Source: Brachyhypopomus gauderio (Eukaryota; Chordata; Actinopteri; Gymnotiformes; Hypopomidae). From it: a DNA stretch of 64,000 nt. Positions 40,649 through 53,510 of this stretch are shown in pieces. Location: NCBI RefSeq assembly GCF_052324685.1, contig NC_135212.1, positions 23,908,816 to 23,972,815 on the forward strand, in the 5' to 3' direction. The translations under genes and the position numbers were made by a program. Numbering within the stretch: the stretch's first letter is position 1; the number at the start of each line of letters is the position of its first letter. The notes under the pieces are model-generated. The model saw only the letters and a program-made list of their open reading frames with translations. It was not told the origin of the DNA and did no database searches.

Positions 40649-42404
40649 ACAGGCGCATCTGCATGATGCAAAGCTTTACAAATATGCTCAAGTTATGATG
40701 GTAAAAGCCATTCCAGACATCGATAGTAGAAACAGCAGGCAACATTTAGGACCATGTTACTTAAAACAAGGTAAACACCTAAAAAGAAAAACAATAGCTC
40801 AAAATTATCAGGTCATCAGAACCAAACATTCCCAGCAGATTAGCCACCGATTTTTGGCACACTACCCACAAGTCTGTTTTGTTTATTGAATGAAGTGGCT
40901 ATGACCCAGCCCTGTTAATGAAAGAGGTGGTTCCCTGTGTAACTCATCAACAAACATTGTGGTATATTCTTACAATGCAACCTAATACGAGGACAATGAA
41001 GTGTGGGAACGAATCCCAGTGCCTTCGTTTGACAACAACAGTTTTCACCAACACATTTCATGTTAAGTTTCCATAGTATATAACAGATGGCACTAGTTAC
41101 AAAAAATAAACGAATTAAAAGAATGCATACAGTGACTGTTCAGGTATGAGAAAGGGAACACTGAAACTGTAGATCTCTTTATACTGCCAGAGTTAAGGAG
41201 AATATCATAGACTTTAGAGAGTGGGCATTTTTACTTGTTGTTTTGTTAGTCTATCTGATTTCTCAAATATGTGCTGGCATAATATCAGCAAGAAGCACCA
41301 TGGTATAAATCAGGTTTAAAGAACAGTAATTGGACTTTTTTCAGAAACAAAATAGTTTTTGGTACTAAATCTTCCAAATGTTGCCATACGTTTACATATT
41401 TGAAAAACTATGTGACAATCTCAACCAATGGGATAATGTTTTAACATTTTAGAGTTTCAGTAAATATTTGTTTTTAAACATTGCTTCAGACATTCCTCTT
41501 GAGCTTTTTACTTTATAAATTTGCAAGTTATAAATTCTTTTATTTGATAAATGTGTGCTAAAAACAAATTCTGATTAAATAATTTAATCATGGATAACGC
41601 TGAGGAGTGAGACTCAGATGAAGGAGAGTGCTCACATTGTCGTTTACATAAGTGATGCTGTGTAGTGTGACTTATGTAAAAAACTTTGCCCTGCTAAGTC
41701 TATGGTTATTTCGTAAAATGTTTTTATAAAAAGTGGTGGTCATTGATTGCAAATCCAAAGACTGATGTACCATTATTTTGTCAATTGAAAAGGATACAGA
41801 TATCTGTTTCTACCCCGTGCATTGTATGTTCCAGCATAAAGAGAACCAGTCTTGTATGTGTAGTACTTCATACTTATCCATAGAGGTCCCTTCATCCACA
41901 GCTTTGTTCTGCAATCAGAATTTCTCTCTGCCTACTTAACTGGTTTTTATCCCTTGCACTTTTTAATGGTTAATGAAACCCAAGTGGTGGTGTGAAAATT
42001 GAATACTGTGTGGAATTGTTAACTGCCAGAATAAATAAGATTTGACTGGATACTCGTGTTCCCTATCGTCCTTGCAATATTACTGTTCCTTTTTTTATTA
42101 TTGTTTAGGTGAATACTTTGATTTCTGAGTATTCATTGCTTATGGCTTTAACATATGTGCTTAGTTTTTATGCAATTCTTTATTATGGAGATACATAACA
42201 TATTTATGTGCAGTATAAGTAAGATCTGACGGCAACAGATTGTTTCTGTTTGCTAAAGATTAAATGAATCCTGTTTCGGCTTAATTCAGTACTTTAAGCT
42301 GAAAGTTAAATGTTCCACTTTGTGTTCTGTGTCCGAGATCAATGTGTCAACAAAATGTTTTCCATGTTTGTAACTTTTTAGTCAAAACCATCTCTGACAG
42401 TACC
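40649..42404 (+). other. Probable 3' UTR of the F-box gene
   Basis: AT-rich sequence without coding potential between the TGA at 40646-40648 and the AATAAA near 42405. An earlier candidate signal (GAATAAATAAG) lies near 42031. Confidence 0.5.
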
Positions 42405-42410
42405 AATAAA
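42405..42410 (+). terminator. Polyadenylation signal, probably of the F-box gene
   Basis: Canonical AATAAA at the end of a long AT-rich tract, just before repeat-derived sequence. Confidence 0.5.
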
Positions 42411-42534
42411 AGTATGTGATATGCTTATTTATGTGAGCTTTCATAACGAATAGATAGAGAATAGGTTATTCTTTATTCTAGAAAATCATAAAATTATATT
42501 TTCAAGATACACACTATACTACATACTGGATGGA

Positions 42535-42790
42535 AATCTCGGATGTTGTGGTCAGCTGGAGCCACTCCTCAATTTTAGTGGTCACAGCCCCTTGTGCTAT
42601 TCCCTTGGGAACCACTGTTACCTTCATCTTCCATATCTTTTCAAGATATTTTTCGAGCATCTTTCATTCCTTGTTCCTGGTGTTCCTGTCACTCTGGACA
42701 AGTATCGCTACAGCCCTTCTCTGCTTTTTGTCCTTCACCACAATGTCCGGTGTTGCACTTTGTTCTCCTCCCGCCTAGTGCAGCGTGTTC
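42535..42790 (-). mobile_element. LINE C-terminal region, part 1 (R4/Rex6-Dong-like)
   Basis: The minus strand encodes strings like DIVVKDKKQRRAVA and MLEKYLEKIWKMKVTVVP, ending in TKIEEWLQ. They match the C-terminal restriction-like endonuclease tail of site-preferring fish LINEs (PDIVV...AVVIDVAIP type). The frame is interrupted. It is the downstream half of the copy whose upstream half is at 43465-43620. The clade name is from memory and less certain than the LINE call. Confidence 0.6.
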
Positions 42791-42857
42791 GTTGATGCAA
42801 AAAAAAAAAAACATCACCAGTCTTGTGTCTTTTGACCTTTTATTAAAGCAGGTTAAA

Positions 42858-43160
42858 ATAATCAATCAATCAATCAAAATTTATTTGTATAGCGCTTATC
42901 ACAACACATGTTGTCACAAAGCAGCTTTACAGGATTTACAAGGTTAACAATACTATGGGTCCAAATCCCTAATGAGCAAGCCAAAGCCGACAGTGGCAAG
43001 GCAAAACTCCCTATGATGGCTCCCTATGATATAAAATACAGAGATCTCTGGAGAGTACACAACAAAAGCCTAAACTACCCTACTCTGTGGTATTTGTGTA
43101 GCTTTGTGTGTAGGTCTCTCTCACAGACTACATCTGCCCCTTCTTTATAGTTAAACTGAG
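42858..43160 (-). mobile_element. LINE/SINE 3' tail inserted within the LINE
   Basis: Begins with (AATC)n and TTTATTTGTATAGCGCTT, then ACAAAGCAGCTTTACA and GGCAAAACTCCCTATGATG, a repeat common in fish genomes read here from its 3' end. It sits between the two halves of the LINE C-terminal region, so it is the younger insertion. The exact family is not resolved. Confidence 0.55.
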
Positions 43161-43464
43161 TGTGGCCCCCACCCTTTCTGCTCTACCAAAACTGTCTGCC
43201 TGTCTCTCTAAAAACTGTCTGCCTGTCATTCTGCACCAAGTGAGCCCACTCTGTTCCCTCAGTACACATTCACCGTTTTCACACCTGTGCTCCTTTTACA
43301 CATCCTGTTTGTCTCTCTTTCATCCTATGCTTTTCTGTCATTACTTCTCAGTGCCCTCCATAATATATCTTTTAATGCTTTGTTTATCTCTGAGAGATTC
43401 TTAAATGCTAAGCAGTTGTTTGATAAGATAATGCAAATAAAATACAATTCCCCACACCGGTTAT

Positions 43465-43620
43465 CATTTTATAAGTTTGCATCTGGAAGTCCACTAGGAT
43501 CTTAGCTTGGTTGTTATCCACCACTTTTGAGGGAGTGTCCCACGTTGACCTTAGGACGTCCAGCCCACAGTTGACACAGATGTTTTTGTATATTATACCA
43601 GCCACATTATGGTGTTCCAT
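43465..43620 (-). mobile_element. LINE C-terminal region, part 2 (R4/Rex6-Dong-like)
   Basis: The minus strand encodes HNVAGIIYKNICVNCGLDV, then STWDTPSKVVDNNQAKIL and DFQMQTYK, matching the segment just before the endonuclease core of the same LINE type. About 0.67 kb of foreign sequence separates it from part 1. Confidence 0.65.
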
Positions 43621-43971
43621 GTATGCACTGCCTGCACAAAATATGTCATACCAACAGCCAAATCTTAATCAGTGTATTATATTATGAAAAGAGATCAATA
43701 ATATAATTTTCTTCATAAATGTAAATATATGGTACATCAGGTACTGGCATCCAAATATATTTTTGCTCAAGTTCAGAAGTATTTCATCCACAGGTTTGAG
43801 GTCTAGTCAGCAGATTTATTTAGGTAGATTGACTTTAACTCTGTTATGAGATGCGACAGATGCAGGCCACACCCAGTAATAGTATGTTAACATTTGTGGT
43901 CAGCTTTTATGTTTTGCTTTTTTTCCTCAAGAAGGTTTAAACAATCCGGACTGTTTTTACTAAATGCAAAG

Positions 43972-44044
<73 letters not shown>

Positions 44045-45261
44045 TTGTGTCCATTATAAATAGAAATTTGAATATTTTCTTGTAATATTTCAGTGTGTTT
44101 ACTATGATCTTCATCAGGAATGAAACGTTTGAAGTGGATAGCCAGTAGATTACTGATTTTTTGTTTGTCTTTTGTGTAAAGATCCATGAACAGAAATCTT
44201 GTGATTTCAACAGACAAACAGATGTTTTACTGGAATATGTAATAATGGGAGAGAAGCCATTTACATCAATGACCAGGAAACATTTTGTCAGTGAACAAAG
44301 TACATTGCAAAGTTAAACTTTGTCCATAAACCATAAACATATAAATAGCTTCAGGGTGACATGTTATCTCAGGCTTTTCTTTGTAATACCAACTTTAGGT
44401 GTTTGATGCTGCACACACCTCTGTTTTTTTGGGGGGAGGGGGGGGGGGGGTGCAGAATCAAACTTTCTCCATTGTAACAAATCCATTTCATTATAAACTA
44501 CAAATCTTTATTACACAAACACTTACCCCTGGGTGCACTTTATTGGTAATTGCTCCAGTCTGGATTTCCTCTTTTCCTTTTTCTCTCATGAAGTCAAGAA
44601 TTTGCGGTACAGGGAGGGGGAAAGCAGCTAAAAATCTCCTCCCCTAAACCCCTTGCAAAAACACATGCTATCAATTTTTCTTGCATGTGTAATAGATCAG
44701 CAGTAGTGGGACACAAGGGGTGGCCAGTGTTAAGGCGAGACTTTTCTTGAAACACTTTTAAAGAAGCGCACTAGGTTCATTGCTACCAGTGCAGTCCTAA
44801 CCTGCTGGGTCACTAATCGTCCAGACTTGAACCAAGTCTCACAAGGCAAAGGATGAAGTAAAGAGAGGGGACATGTGGAGACGTCTCTTGTTTCGTACGT
44901 TAATGCTTGTACTCAGGGAAGGAATCTTACCAAACCATTCCAATCTGTTTCTCACAAGCTTTTGCTAGTAGGTCGAATATGTTTGGGGGGTACAGCTTCC
45001 TCTTGTGAAATCGGACTGGTGGCCTTATGCAAAAACCGAATCCTGATCCAGAGGTGAGCACAATATAAATTGAAACATTCATTCACAATGGATTAGATTA
45101 CATGCAAACGACTTGTTTACTTGATCATCCAAGCTGGTTAATGTGTAATCCCAGTGAAGGTGGAACTTTTGTGTCTTTGGCCACATACGTTTCCTGGATT
45201 CACAAGAAGGTTCCTCATTGAGCTTGGAATCATTCTTCAGGGTTTCTCAAAGTGGTCAGTC
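43621..45261. other. Upstream region of anpep
   Basis: Contains the long (AT)n run, a G-rich run near 44430-44452 and low-complexity sequence. The last few hundred bases should hold the anpep promoter and leader. An in-frame ATG at 45154 would extend the protein N-terminally but gives an atypical start. No separate gene was found. Confidence 0.5.
43975..44042. repeat. (AT)n microsatellite
   Basis: About 34 uninterrupted AT units, strongly self-complementary. Confidence 0.98.
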
Positions 45262-48198
45262 ATGGCTAAAGGAGTCTACATCTCCAAAGCTCTGGCTATT
45301 GCCACTATAGTGCTGACAATTTCTGCTGTTTGTGGGATCGTATTGATGGTAATTCTGTACAAGGTGCAGATAGACAAGTCTCCACCAGGTTATCCACCAA
45401 CTCCTAGTCCGACGACCCCTCTTCCAACAGGACTTCCTCCATCATTGAGACTTCCAAAGAACTTGATACCAGAAAGCTACGAAATCTACCTTCATCTATA
45501 CACCTATACAGTGCTGCCAAATGCTACAGAGCAAGTTTATGATTTCAAAGGGAACTCAACAGTGAGGTTCAAGTGCGTGAAAGACACCAGGACCATCATT
45601 CTTCATGCCGCTTTCCTGTCTATTACCCACGTAGAGGTGACCCGCTCTGACAAGCAACAGAAAATAGATGTCAAGAGATTCGAAGTGCACAATGAATCAG
45701 ATTTCTTTGAGATCCAATTAAAGGATGTGCTTGTGGGAAATGGAAGTTATCAACTATTTACTACATTTGAAGGGGAACTCCATGACGATTTGGCTGGTCT
45801 TTATGTTAGCCAGTACACAACGAACGTGAATGGAGAAGATGAGGAAAGGTAAGCATAATTTGAAATATTTTAATTATGCACAGATCTTTACATATCGGCA
45901 GTGTTTTTTTTTCTTGTTGCCTGGATTAGATTAGTTAGAACAGTTCTATTTAAAATTGTGTAAATACAAGGGTCTTTCTTGGTAAAGCATACAACAAATT
46001 AGGTAAAAGAGTTCTACAAATATTACTAAAATGCTTCTTCTATTCATATTATGGTATATTAAAGCACTATTGTATCATTTTAGAAGTAGTCATTGTACTT
46101 TTTTGATAATAATATGGCTAATTTTGGCTTTAGTCTTAATTACTTAGAAATTAGTTACTTAATTACTTAGAATCCCAGTCTAGTGTCAACCCTGTTTTAT
46201 TCTTCATCTTTTCTCCTGTCTCCACAGAAATGATGTCAGATGTGATGTTGTGACAGGGCAGGGCATTAATTCTGAATTGTGTGTAATTGTCTAATGATAA
46301 ATGTGACATGCAAATATTCTCAGGAATATTCTCCTGTCGATATTTCGTGTGCCTATGTGTTTACTGCATGTAAATACCTTTCCTAACAGATTCCTCGTTG
46401 CAAGCCAGATGCAACCCACGGACGCCAGGAGAGTGTTTCCATGTTTCGATGAGCCAGATATGAAAGCAATGTTCAAAATCACTATCATCCATAGAAAGGA
46501 CACTTGTGCCCACTCAAATACTCCAGGTAGAGCAATGTTTATGGAGCTTTCCTTAGTCATAATCTGAACTGGCTGTATACTGATGATCTGCATTTTTTAT
46601 AAGCAGATGTGTTGATGATACCCTGTTAATATAGAGCAAGAGATGTTGTATCCTTCATAGTCTGCATCAGTCTTACTTTGACTTCATTTAGGATGCTTTA
46701 ATTCGGCTTTGATTAGATGTTTGGTTGCAACAGACAGCTTACCAATCTGTAAAACATGAGACACACACAATGTACATTAGATATATAATACATAATACAT
46801 AATGTACATAATACATATACATGAATATCATATAAATATCTGTATTCTGTGTTCAACAGGCAGACCAGAAATTATAACAGATAATAATGGTGAAAAATGG
46901 GCTATTACTGAATTTGAACCAACGCCAGTCATGTCCACATACCTCTTGGCTTTCACAGTAACAGAAACAGACTTCGAAAGTAAATCTGTTAAAATACAGG
47001 AACCTGAATTAAAGGTCTGATTCACATTGTTCTTTAATATTATTCTGTTTCCTTCTATTCCTTCTTTTCTCCTCACTGTTATCATTTATATTTGTGTCTG
47101 CTTCAATTTAAATTAGTGTGCAGGAAGAACACCACTACTGAGTGTAATGCTGAATATGCTTAATACATTGTTGTGTATTTATCCCAGAGATGTTTGTTGT
47201 GAGACTGTCTTTGCTTTTAATTTTTACTGAGTCATAGCAAACAGTTTATACTCACATTTACATTCAGGTATTAATAAACAGATTCAGATTAGATTCTGAT
47301 TAGGTTTCACATACCCACTGCTGTGTGTTCCAAGATTTGGGCACGACCTGACGCTGTGGCTGCAGGACATACAGAATACGCATTGGAAATCACTGAGAAG
47401 ATTTTTAAACATTATAAGGACACTTTCCAGTTGGAATATCCATTAACAAAACTAGGTGAGTAAAAAGCTGAAGTTCTTAAAAGTAGAACAAGTTTTTTAA
47501 AAGGAAAAAGTAAATCACAATCTGTTTATCTCCATAGATCAGATGGCTGTGCCAGATTTCAGTGGAAGTGCCATGGAAAACTGGGGTCTGATAATGTACC
47601 GTGAGTCTGCTCTGCTGTACGAGGAGGGAGTGTCATCTGCCTCCAACAAGGAATGGGTGGCCACTGTCATAGCTCATGAACTGGCTCATCAGGTGACCAC
47701 CTGTTATGACTTCACCTGTTATGACTTCACCTGTTACTCACCTGTTATGACTTCACCTGTTAGGACTTCACCTGTTACTCACCTGTTATGACTTCACCTG
47801 TTACTCACCTGTTATGACTTCACCTGTTAGGACTTCACCTGTTACTCACCTGTTATGACTTCACCTGTTATGACTTCACCTGTTATGACTTCACCTGTTA
47901 TGACTTCACCTGTTACTCACCTGTTATGACTTCACCTGTTACTCACCTGTTATGACTTCACCTGTTAGGACTTCACCTGTTACAATTTCACCTGTTACTC
48001 GCCTGTTACCCACCCGTTACTTACCTGTTAGGACTTCAGGGTCAGTCATGGTCTTGTGACCAGTGGGTTCGATTCCCAGGCCTGAGGCCATGACTGAGGT
48101 GCCCTTGAGCAAAGCACCTAACCCCAACTGCTCCCCGGGTGTTGGGCTAGGGCTGCCCACCGCTCTGGGCATGTGTGCACCACAGCCCCCTAGTAATC

Positions 48199-48239
<41 letters not shown>

Positions 48240-51200
48240 CTAACTGCACAGATGGGTAAATGCGACAGACAAATTCTGATTGCGGTGAAAAAGCACAATT
48301 GACAAATATGGCACATTCCACATTTCATTTTCATTTTCACCTGTTACAACTTTACCTGTTACGACTTCACCTGTTATGACTTCACCTGTTACGACTTCAC
48401 CTGTTATGACTTCACCTGTTACGACTTTGCCTGTTATGACTTCACCTGTTATGACATCACCTGTTACGACCTCAAATGTTATAACTTCTCCTGATACTCA
48501 CCTGTTACTCACCTGTTATGACTTCACCTGATACTCAGGTCATTCAACAAGGTTTAACTGAAAACAAGTGCTTGGAGAAGACTAAGAATATATATATATA
48601 TATATCACACAGACACCCTCATGAGTGTGTGTATCATTAATATTATATATGCTTCTCAAGCATATATAAGAATAGAAAAAACAAAAGACAGCAGGTGAAA
48701 TGGAATAAAATTAATGAAAAATAAAGTAAGAGGAGCAAGGTAGAGAGCCATTTATGATCGTCTTGGCATACACAAGTTCTAGAGAGGGACAGATTGATGA
48801 CAAGCAAACAGCCTATGTTTAGTTAAAATAGGATACATTATTTGATGCATAAGGGATTTTAGGACACAGAGAATAGTGCTGGCTTCAGATTCTTGGTCAA
48901 CCTCCAACACTGATTCTCTTTGCTGTATCTAGTGGTTTGGAAACCTGGTCACAATGAAATGGTGGAATAACCTTTGGCTGAACGAGGGATTTGCAACATT
49001 CTTTTCTTACTTTGGAGTACATGAGGCTGAGCCACAGTGGAATATAGTAAGTAAAATAAATAAATCAAAATGCTGAGAATTGAACTGCAATAAAGCATCT
49101 GACAAGTGCATCAGATCTAAGATCTGTCGCATTTACCCCTTTGTTCTCTAGAAAGATCTGATTGTTCTGAAGGAAATCCGTGTTGCCATGGCGGTGGACA
49201 GCTTGAACTCTTCCCACCCTCTCAGTCCTCCACAGTCTGAAGTTGATAATCCTGGTCAAATCTCTGAACTCTTCGACAGCATTTCCTACAGCAAGGTTGG
49301 CTTGATGTCTCATTTGAGTCCATCTATTTTGAGAGTTAAGAAATGTTTAGATTCATTTAGATCTTTTCTTTGTGCCTTGATGAGAAAATCTTCCTATGCT
49401 CTGAATAGGGTGCAGCTGTGCTAAGAATGCTGTATACATTTATTGGAGAGAAACTCTTTATGGAGAGCATTAGGGTGAGTGGAGGAGTGCTGATAGTGCT
49501 TACATTAACCCACACCGTCTATGACTACATTTTGATGAATATTGAATATGAATATTGATTCATATATTCTTGCTAGTACATGTTGCTAGATTACATTTTG
49601 CACACTTACCTGGGACATAAGATATATATTGATATTCCTTCAATAATTGCAGTATTCAAATATCAATATTCCTGCAATATTTTAGGAGTATCTCAAGCGG
49701 TATCAGTACAAAAACACAGAGAAAGAAGACCTGTGGGAATGTTTTCCAGAGGTAAATTTGTGCATGGCTACAACCACTAAGTACCATTATAGCTTGAAAC
49801 ATACCAAATACCCCAAAAGGGGGAGTTTTTATCTGAAATAATGATATATGGTAATAAAGAGCATCACACATGCTAACATTCTTAATCAGTGAGTGATGAC
49901 ACAGAGGATTCTCCTTCCTTAGAAACTCCAGGGACAGAATTTACATGATGTCATGAACACGTGGACAGAGCAACCAGGGTACCCCGTGATTACCATTGAC
50001 ACCACCGATGGGCAGTACATTCAGGAACGATTCCTTATAAACCGAGCAGAAGACCAAGGGTGAGCAATAAACCAAACATCAGATCTAGACAGAAGGTTCT
50101 TGAAGTACTTAAGCTGTGCAGTTCAGGGTTGATGTTCCCCATGGGAGATGTGGAAAATCTTTTTCTATACTTCTATAATTGAGCCACCCCTCAATTCCTT
50201 CTCACCTGAAGCATTTTGAAAAGAGGACAGTTTGAAACTGTGAGGTTGGTTTTGAATGTAAGCAAAGGCATTGTAGTGGCACTTTGAGTTTGAGAATCAT
50301 TCTTTTTATTTATTAGTGTAAATTCTTTATTTTAATCTATGTATTTCATACAGGCTGCAATGGATGATCCCAATCAAGGCCATGAAAAAAGGTTCTAAGA
50401 ATACTACGGACATACTGATTAAAAAAGGACCAAGTAAGAAATAGACAAACCTTCAAGCCCAGTACAATGTCCAAAATCTCATTATGGTGTTTGCAAATGG
50501 AGCCAATCAAACTTTAGTAGTTAGAAAAACGTATTGTCAATGTAAAAAAGTTTCAGCATGGTTTAGCACTGTTGTCTGTTTACTTGTTCCCACTAGTTCA
50601 CATACCTAATTTTGAAGTTAAAGGCGATGAGTGGCTCCTGGCCAATTTGAACTGCACTGGTTATTACAGAGTGAACTATGATGAAGAGAACTGGTATAAA
50701 CTGATTCACCAACTGGAGACTGATCATTCAGTAAGTAAGATTTTTAACTGTTTCAGATCTGCCAGAAATAAGTTAAGACTGGTTAACTACAAAGAATATA
50801 ATGTACTGGAGTTAAATCAATTATTTAAAATCCATCTTAAAAGTTTTTCCTTTTTTATAGGTTATCCCTCTCCTCAACCGGGGCCAACTTATCGATGATG
50901 CATTTAATCTTGCTAGGTACATTAATATTTATTTATTCCTTCTAGTAGTAGTAATTCATAAAAACAATGCAATACAAAACAATACAATTTGCACTGACAA
51001 TATTACTTTTAGAGGTCACATGTTTCAAGGTGCCAGGGAACAGTTCATGATGTCCTGTCTTCTAAAGGGCCAAATACATCAATGTCACTCTGGCGCTGAG
51101 CACCACCAAATTTCTGATCAATGATACTGACTACGTCCCATGGGAGTCAGCTCTGAGCAACCTGCGTTACTTCATGCTCATGTTCGACCGTTCAGAGGTC

Positions 51201-53510
51201 TATGGTCCCATGCAGGTGAGCGAAATCATCCAGAGGCCCCATGGGCAAAGTGAAATTGCATGTATGTGGGTTCAGGCCTTCTTTGTTATTTACTCTGTTT
51301 TCCTATGAACAGAAATACTTACGTAATCAAATCGAACCACTGTATGACCGCTTTAAAGAGTACACAGAAAACATGACTGTTCCTGAGGACATTGCTAACC
51401 AGTAAGCATATACTTCGTTTACTTAATGATCCAATAGCATGTTGCATGATTTTTTACTTGGTTTCATATTGTAATTGCCTTGCCAGGTATAACCAGATAA
51501 ATGCCATCACAGTGGCATGCAGCACTGGTCTTCCTGATTGCACAGAAATGGCGATAAGTCTTTTCAAAGAGTGGAGAAATGGAATCAACCGGTAAATTAC
51601 ATTTGTATTTTATTATTTATTAATATTTATTTTATTATTATTGCATTATAGCATTGGTTTGTGAACCTTTGAGGTTAAATTATTTTAGACTGAAATAAAC
51701 ACAAATTAGTAACAATAAACGGTAACACTTTACATTAAGTGTTTACTTACTAACATGAAGTAATGTATTAGTTAACATGAACGACACATGAAGTAATATT
51801 AACTGTAATTAACTAACGTTAAGTAAACATGTAACAGTTGCGGCTCCTGTTTTGGCTCTTTGTTGCTCGCACCTTTTTAGAGCTTTAGTGTTTTAGTTTG
51901 GAGCAAAAGGGACTAAAGAGCTAAACTCAGTATGGATACACTTCAATTCTTATGCTGATAGATTCTGGATATTTCCAAGTTACCCATTACTTATGTATGT
52001 AAATAAGTACAATGTAATATGTTCCTTTAAAGTCGCACCAAAAAAGGTGCAAGCAACAAAGAGCCAAAACAGAAGCCGCAACTGTTGTTCATGTTAACTA
52101 ATGCATTACTTCACTTTAGTAAGTAAACACTTAATGTAAAGTGTTACCCAATAAACTAATATATTAATGTGCAATGGACACAATTTTGGTAAAATTGATA
52201 AGATATTCCTTATGCCACTTTTATCACCAACTGATTTGTCTTTTCCAACACAGCATCCCGGGAAATTTAAAGTCCATCATCTACTGCAATGCCATAGCAG
52301 CTGGAGACGAGGATGATTGGGAGTTTGCATGGGAACAATATGAAAATGCCACAATTTCAACAGAGAAAGACAAACTTAGATATGGACTCTCCTGCACAAA
52401 AAAAGTCTGGCTCTTAAACAGGTATACATACAGATTGCAGCTCTTGGGCATTGCCATAGAAACCTCCGACCTCGATCACACTCTCCCTTATCTCCCCACC
52501 CAGATACCTGGAGTACACTCTCGACCACAATAAGATACGGAAGATGGATGGAGCCTCAACCATAAGCTACATTGCCAGGAATGTAGTAGGACAAGCTCTC
52601 GCCTGGGACTTCATCAGGGCCCACTGGAAGTACGTCAGCCAAGAGTGAGTGGAGTTTGTTTCATTACTGGAATTACACTGCTGAATGACACAAGAACATG
52701 TAATCAGCCTTTCAAATGAAAACACCGAATCAGGCATGAGGACAAAGATTCCTGGGCTGGCCAATTTATCATCATTTCCCCAAGACTCCAAGTGGAGTCA
52801 TAAGATATATAATGGTACTAAAGATCACAAGCAATTCAGGGACCAAAGGTTGAACTCTTGACGTTGATTATGAGCTTTGTTACACTTGCCTCTTGGTTGT
52901 TAGTAATATACTTTCTGATCAGACATGACTATTTTTCATTTCCTTGAAACAGGTATGGGATCATCTTCGATGACTTTTTAATTGATGAAGTCACGCAAAG
53001 GTTCTCCACAGACTTTGAGCTCCAACAGGTAAATTCTCATCTGCTCTTAAAATTCACCTGACCAGGTGCAAGCTTGTGAACCTTGAGCTGTCTTTCCCAT
53101 ACTTCCTTTAGTGTAGGGCTAGGCCTTAAACGAAACAAGTCGAATTAAGTTAGCTTCTGCTTGGTGTGAGTAAAAGCCCCCCGGAACACCAGTGTGCTGT
53201 GGACATGATTTCCCACTCCTGCTTCAGCGGTTTGGGTACAACAGCAAAACTGCTTAGCGGCTGATGGTTAGATGACAGAGATACGTTCCATACGTGTTTC
53301 TGCTCTAGCACATTTGAGCTCACTCAAACATCTCTAATTGTCTCTGTCCAGCTGAGGGACTTCAGACAAATGTGCAGTGAAGACGGATCTTGTGCGGACA
53401 AGAGAACCCTGGATCTGGTCATTGAGAGGACCCAGGCCAACATCAAGTGGGTGAAGGAGAACAAACAGACTGTGCTGAACTGGTTTGTAGAACAGGCCAA
53501 ACAACTGTGA
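45262..53510 (+). CDS. anpep: Aminopeptidase N (M1 zinc metallopeptidase, type II membrane protein)
   Basis: Ectoenzyme removing N-terminal residues from peptides at the cell surface. Twenty coding exons: 45262-45848, 46390-46526, 46860-47014, 47335-47455, 47538-47692, 48933-49046, 49152-49295, 49409-49474, 49686-49751, 49923-50059, 50354-50433, 50597-50730, 50861-50916, 51068-51215, 51313-51401, 51487-51591, 52254-52421, 52504-52644, 52953-53028 and 53352-53510. They total 946 codons with the stop and every phase agrees (945 aa). [13 protein letters not shown] matches the conserved cytosolic start; a membrane anchor at about residues 9-34 is followed by a Pro/Thr stalk. Catalytic motifs are HELAHQWFGN, WLNEGFA and SYSKGA (catalytic Tyr). 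The exopeptidase motif reads GSAMENWG, so the first residue of GAMEN is Ser. The HEXXH exon ends exactly at Gln and is followed by a minisatellite. It is convergent with arpin, its usual vertebrate neighbour. Confidence 0.95.
47697..48039 (+). repeat. 15-bp minisatellite in anpep intron 5, left block
   Basis: Tandem units of TTATGACTTCACCTG mixed with a shorter ACTCACCTGTT variant. The array starts four bases after the splice donor of the HEXXH exon. Confidence 0.93.
48040..48337 (+). mobile_element. tRNA-derived SINE inside the minisatellite
   Basis: Contains a B-box-like GGTTCGATTCCCAGGCCTGA and a GAGGTGCCCTTGAGCAAAGC body, then a CTGCTCCCCGGGTG segment and a TG repeat. The head matches the SINE at 59428-59634. 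It splits the minisatellite into two blocks, so it inserted into, or was carried along by, the array. Confidence 0.75.
48203..48238. repeat. (TG)n microsatellite within the SINE
   Basis: About 18 TG units in the tail half of the SINE. Confidence 0.95.
48338..48545 (+). repeat. 15-bp minisatellite in anpep intron 5, right block
   Basis: The same TTAYGACTTCACCTG unit resumes after the SINE with more variants, and decays near 48540. Confidence 0.9.
51721..52148. mobile_element. hAT-like MITE, 428 bp, long TIRs, 8-bp TSD
   Basis: Ends GGTAACACTTTACATTAAGT and its exact complement; the inverted repeats extend well over 100 bases including GTTGCGGC and GGCTCTTTGTTGC. It is flanked by a perfect 8-bp duplication CAATAAAC at 51713-51720 and 52149-52156. 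The left arm has about 50 extra bases with its own ATGAAGTAATATTAAC-like repeat. It lies in anpep intron 16 and has no coding capacity. Confidence 0.9.

Noticed and set aside
43960-44217. Frame with (YI)n repeat
   Set aside because: Translation of the AT microsatellite.
45154-45261. Upstream in-frame ATG for anpep
   Set aside because: The conserved N-terminus MAKGVYISK begins at 45262; the extension resembles no aminopeptidase.
47693-48545. CRISPR-like regular repeat
   Set aside because: Units are contiguous 15-mers without unique spacers, in a vertebrate intron; it is a minisatellite.
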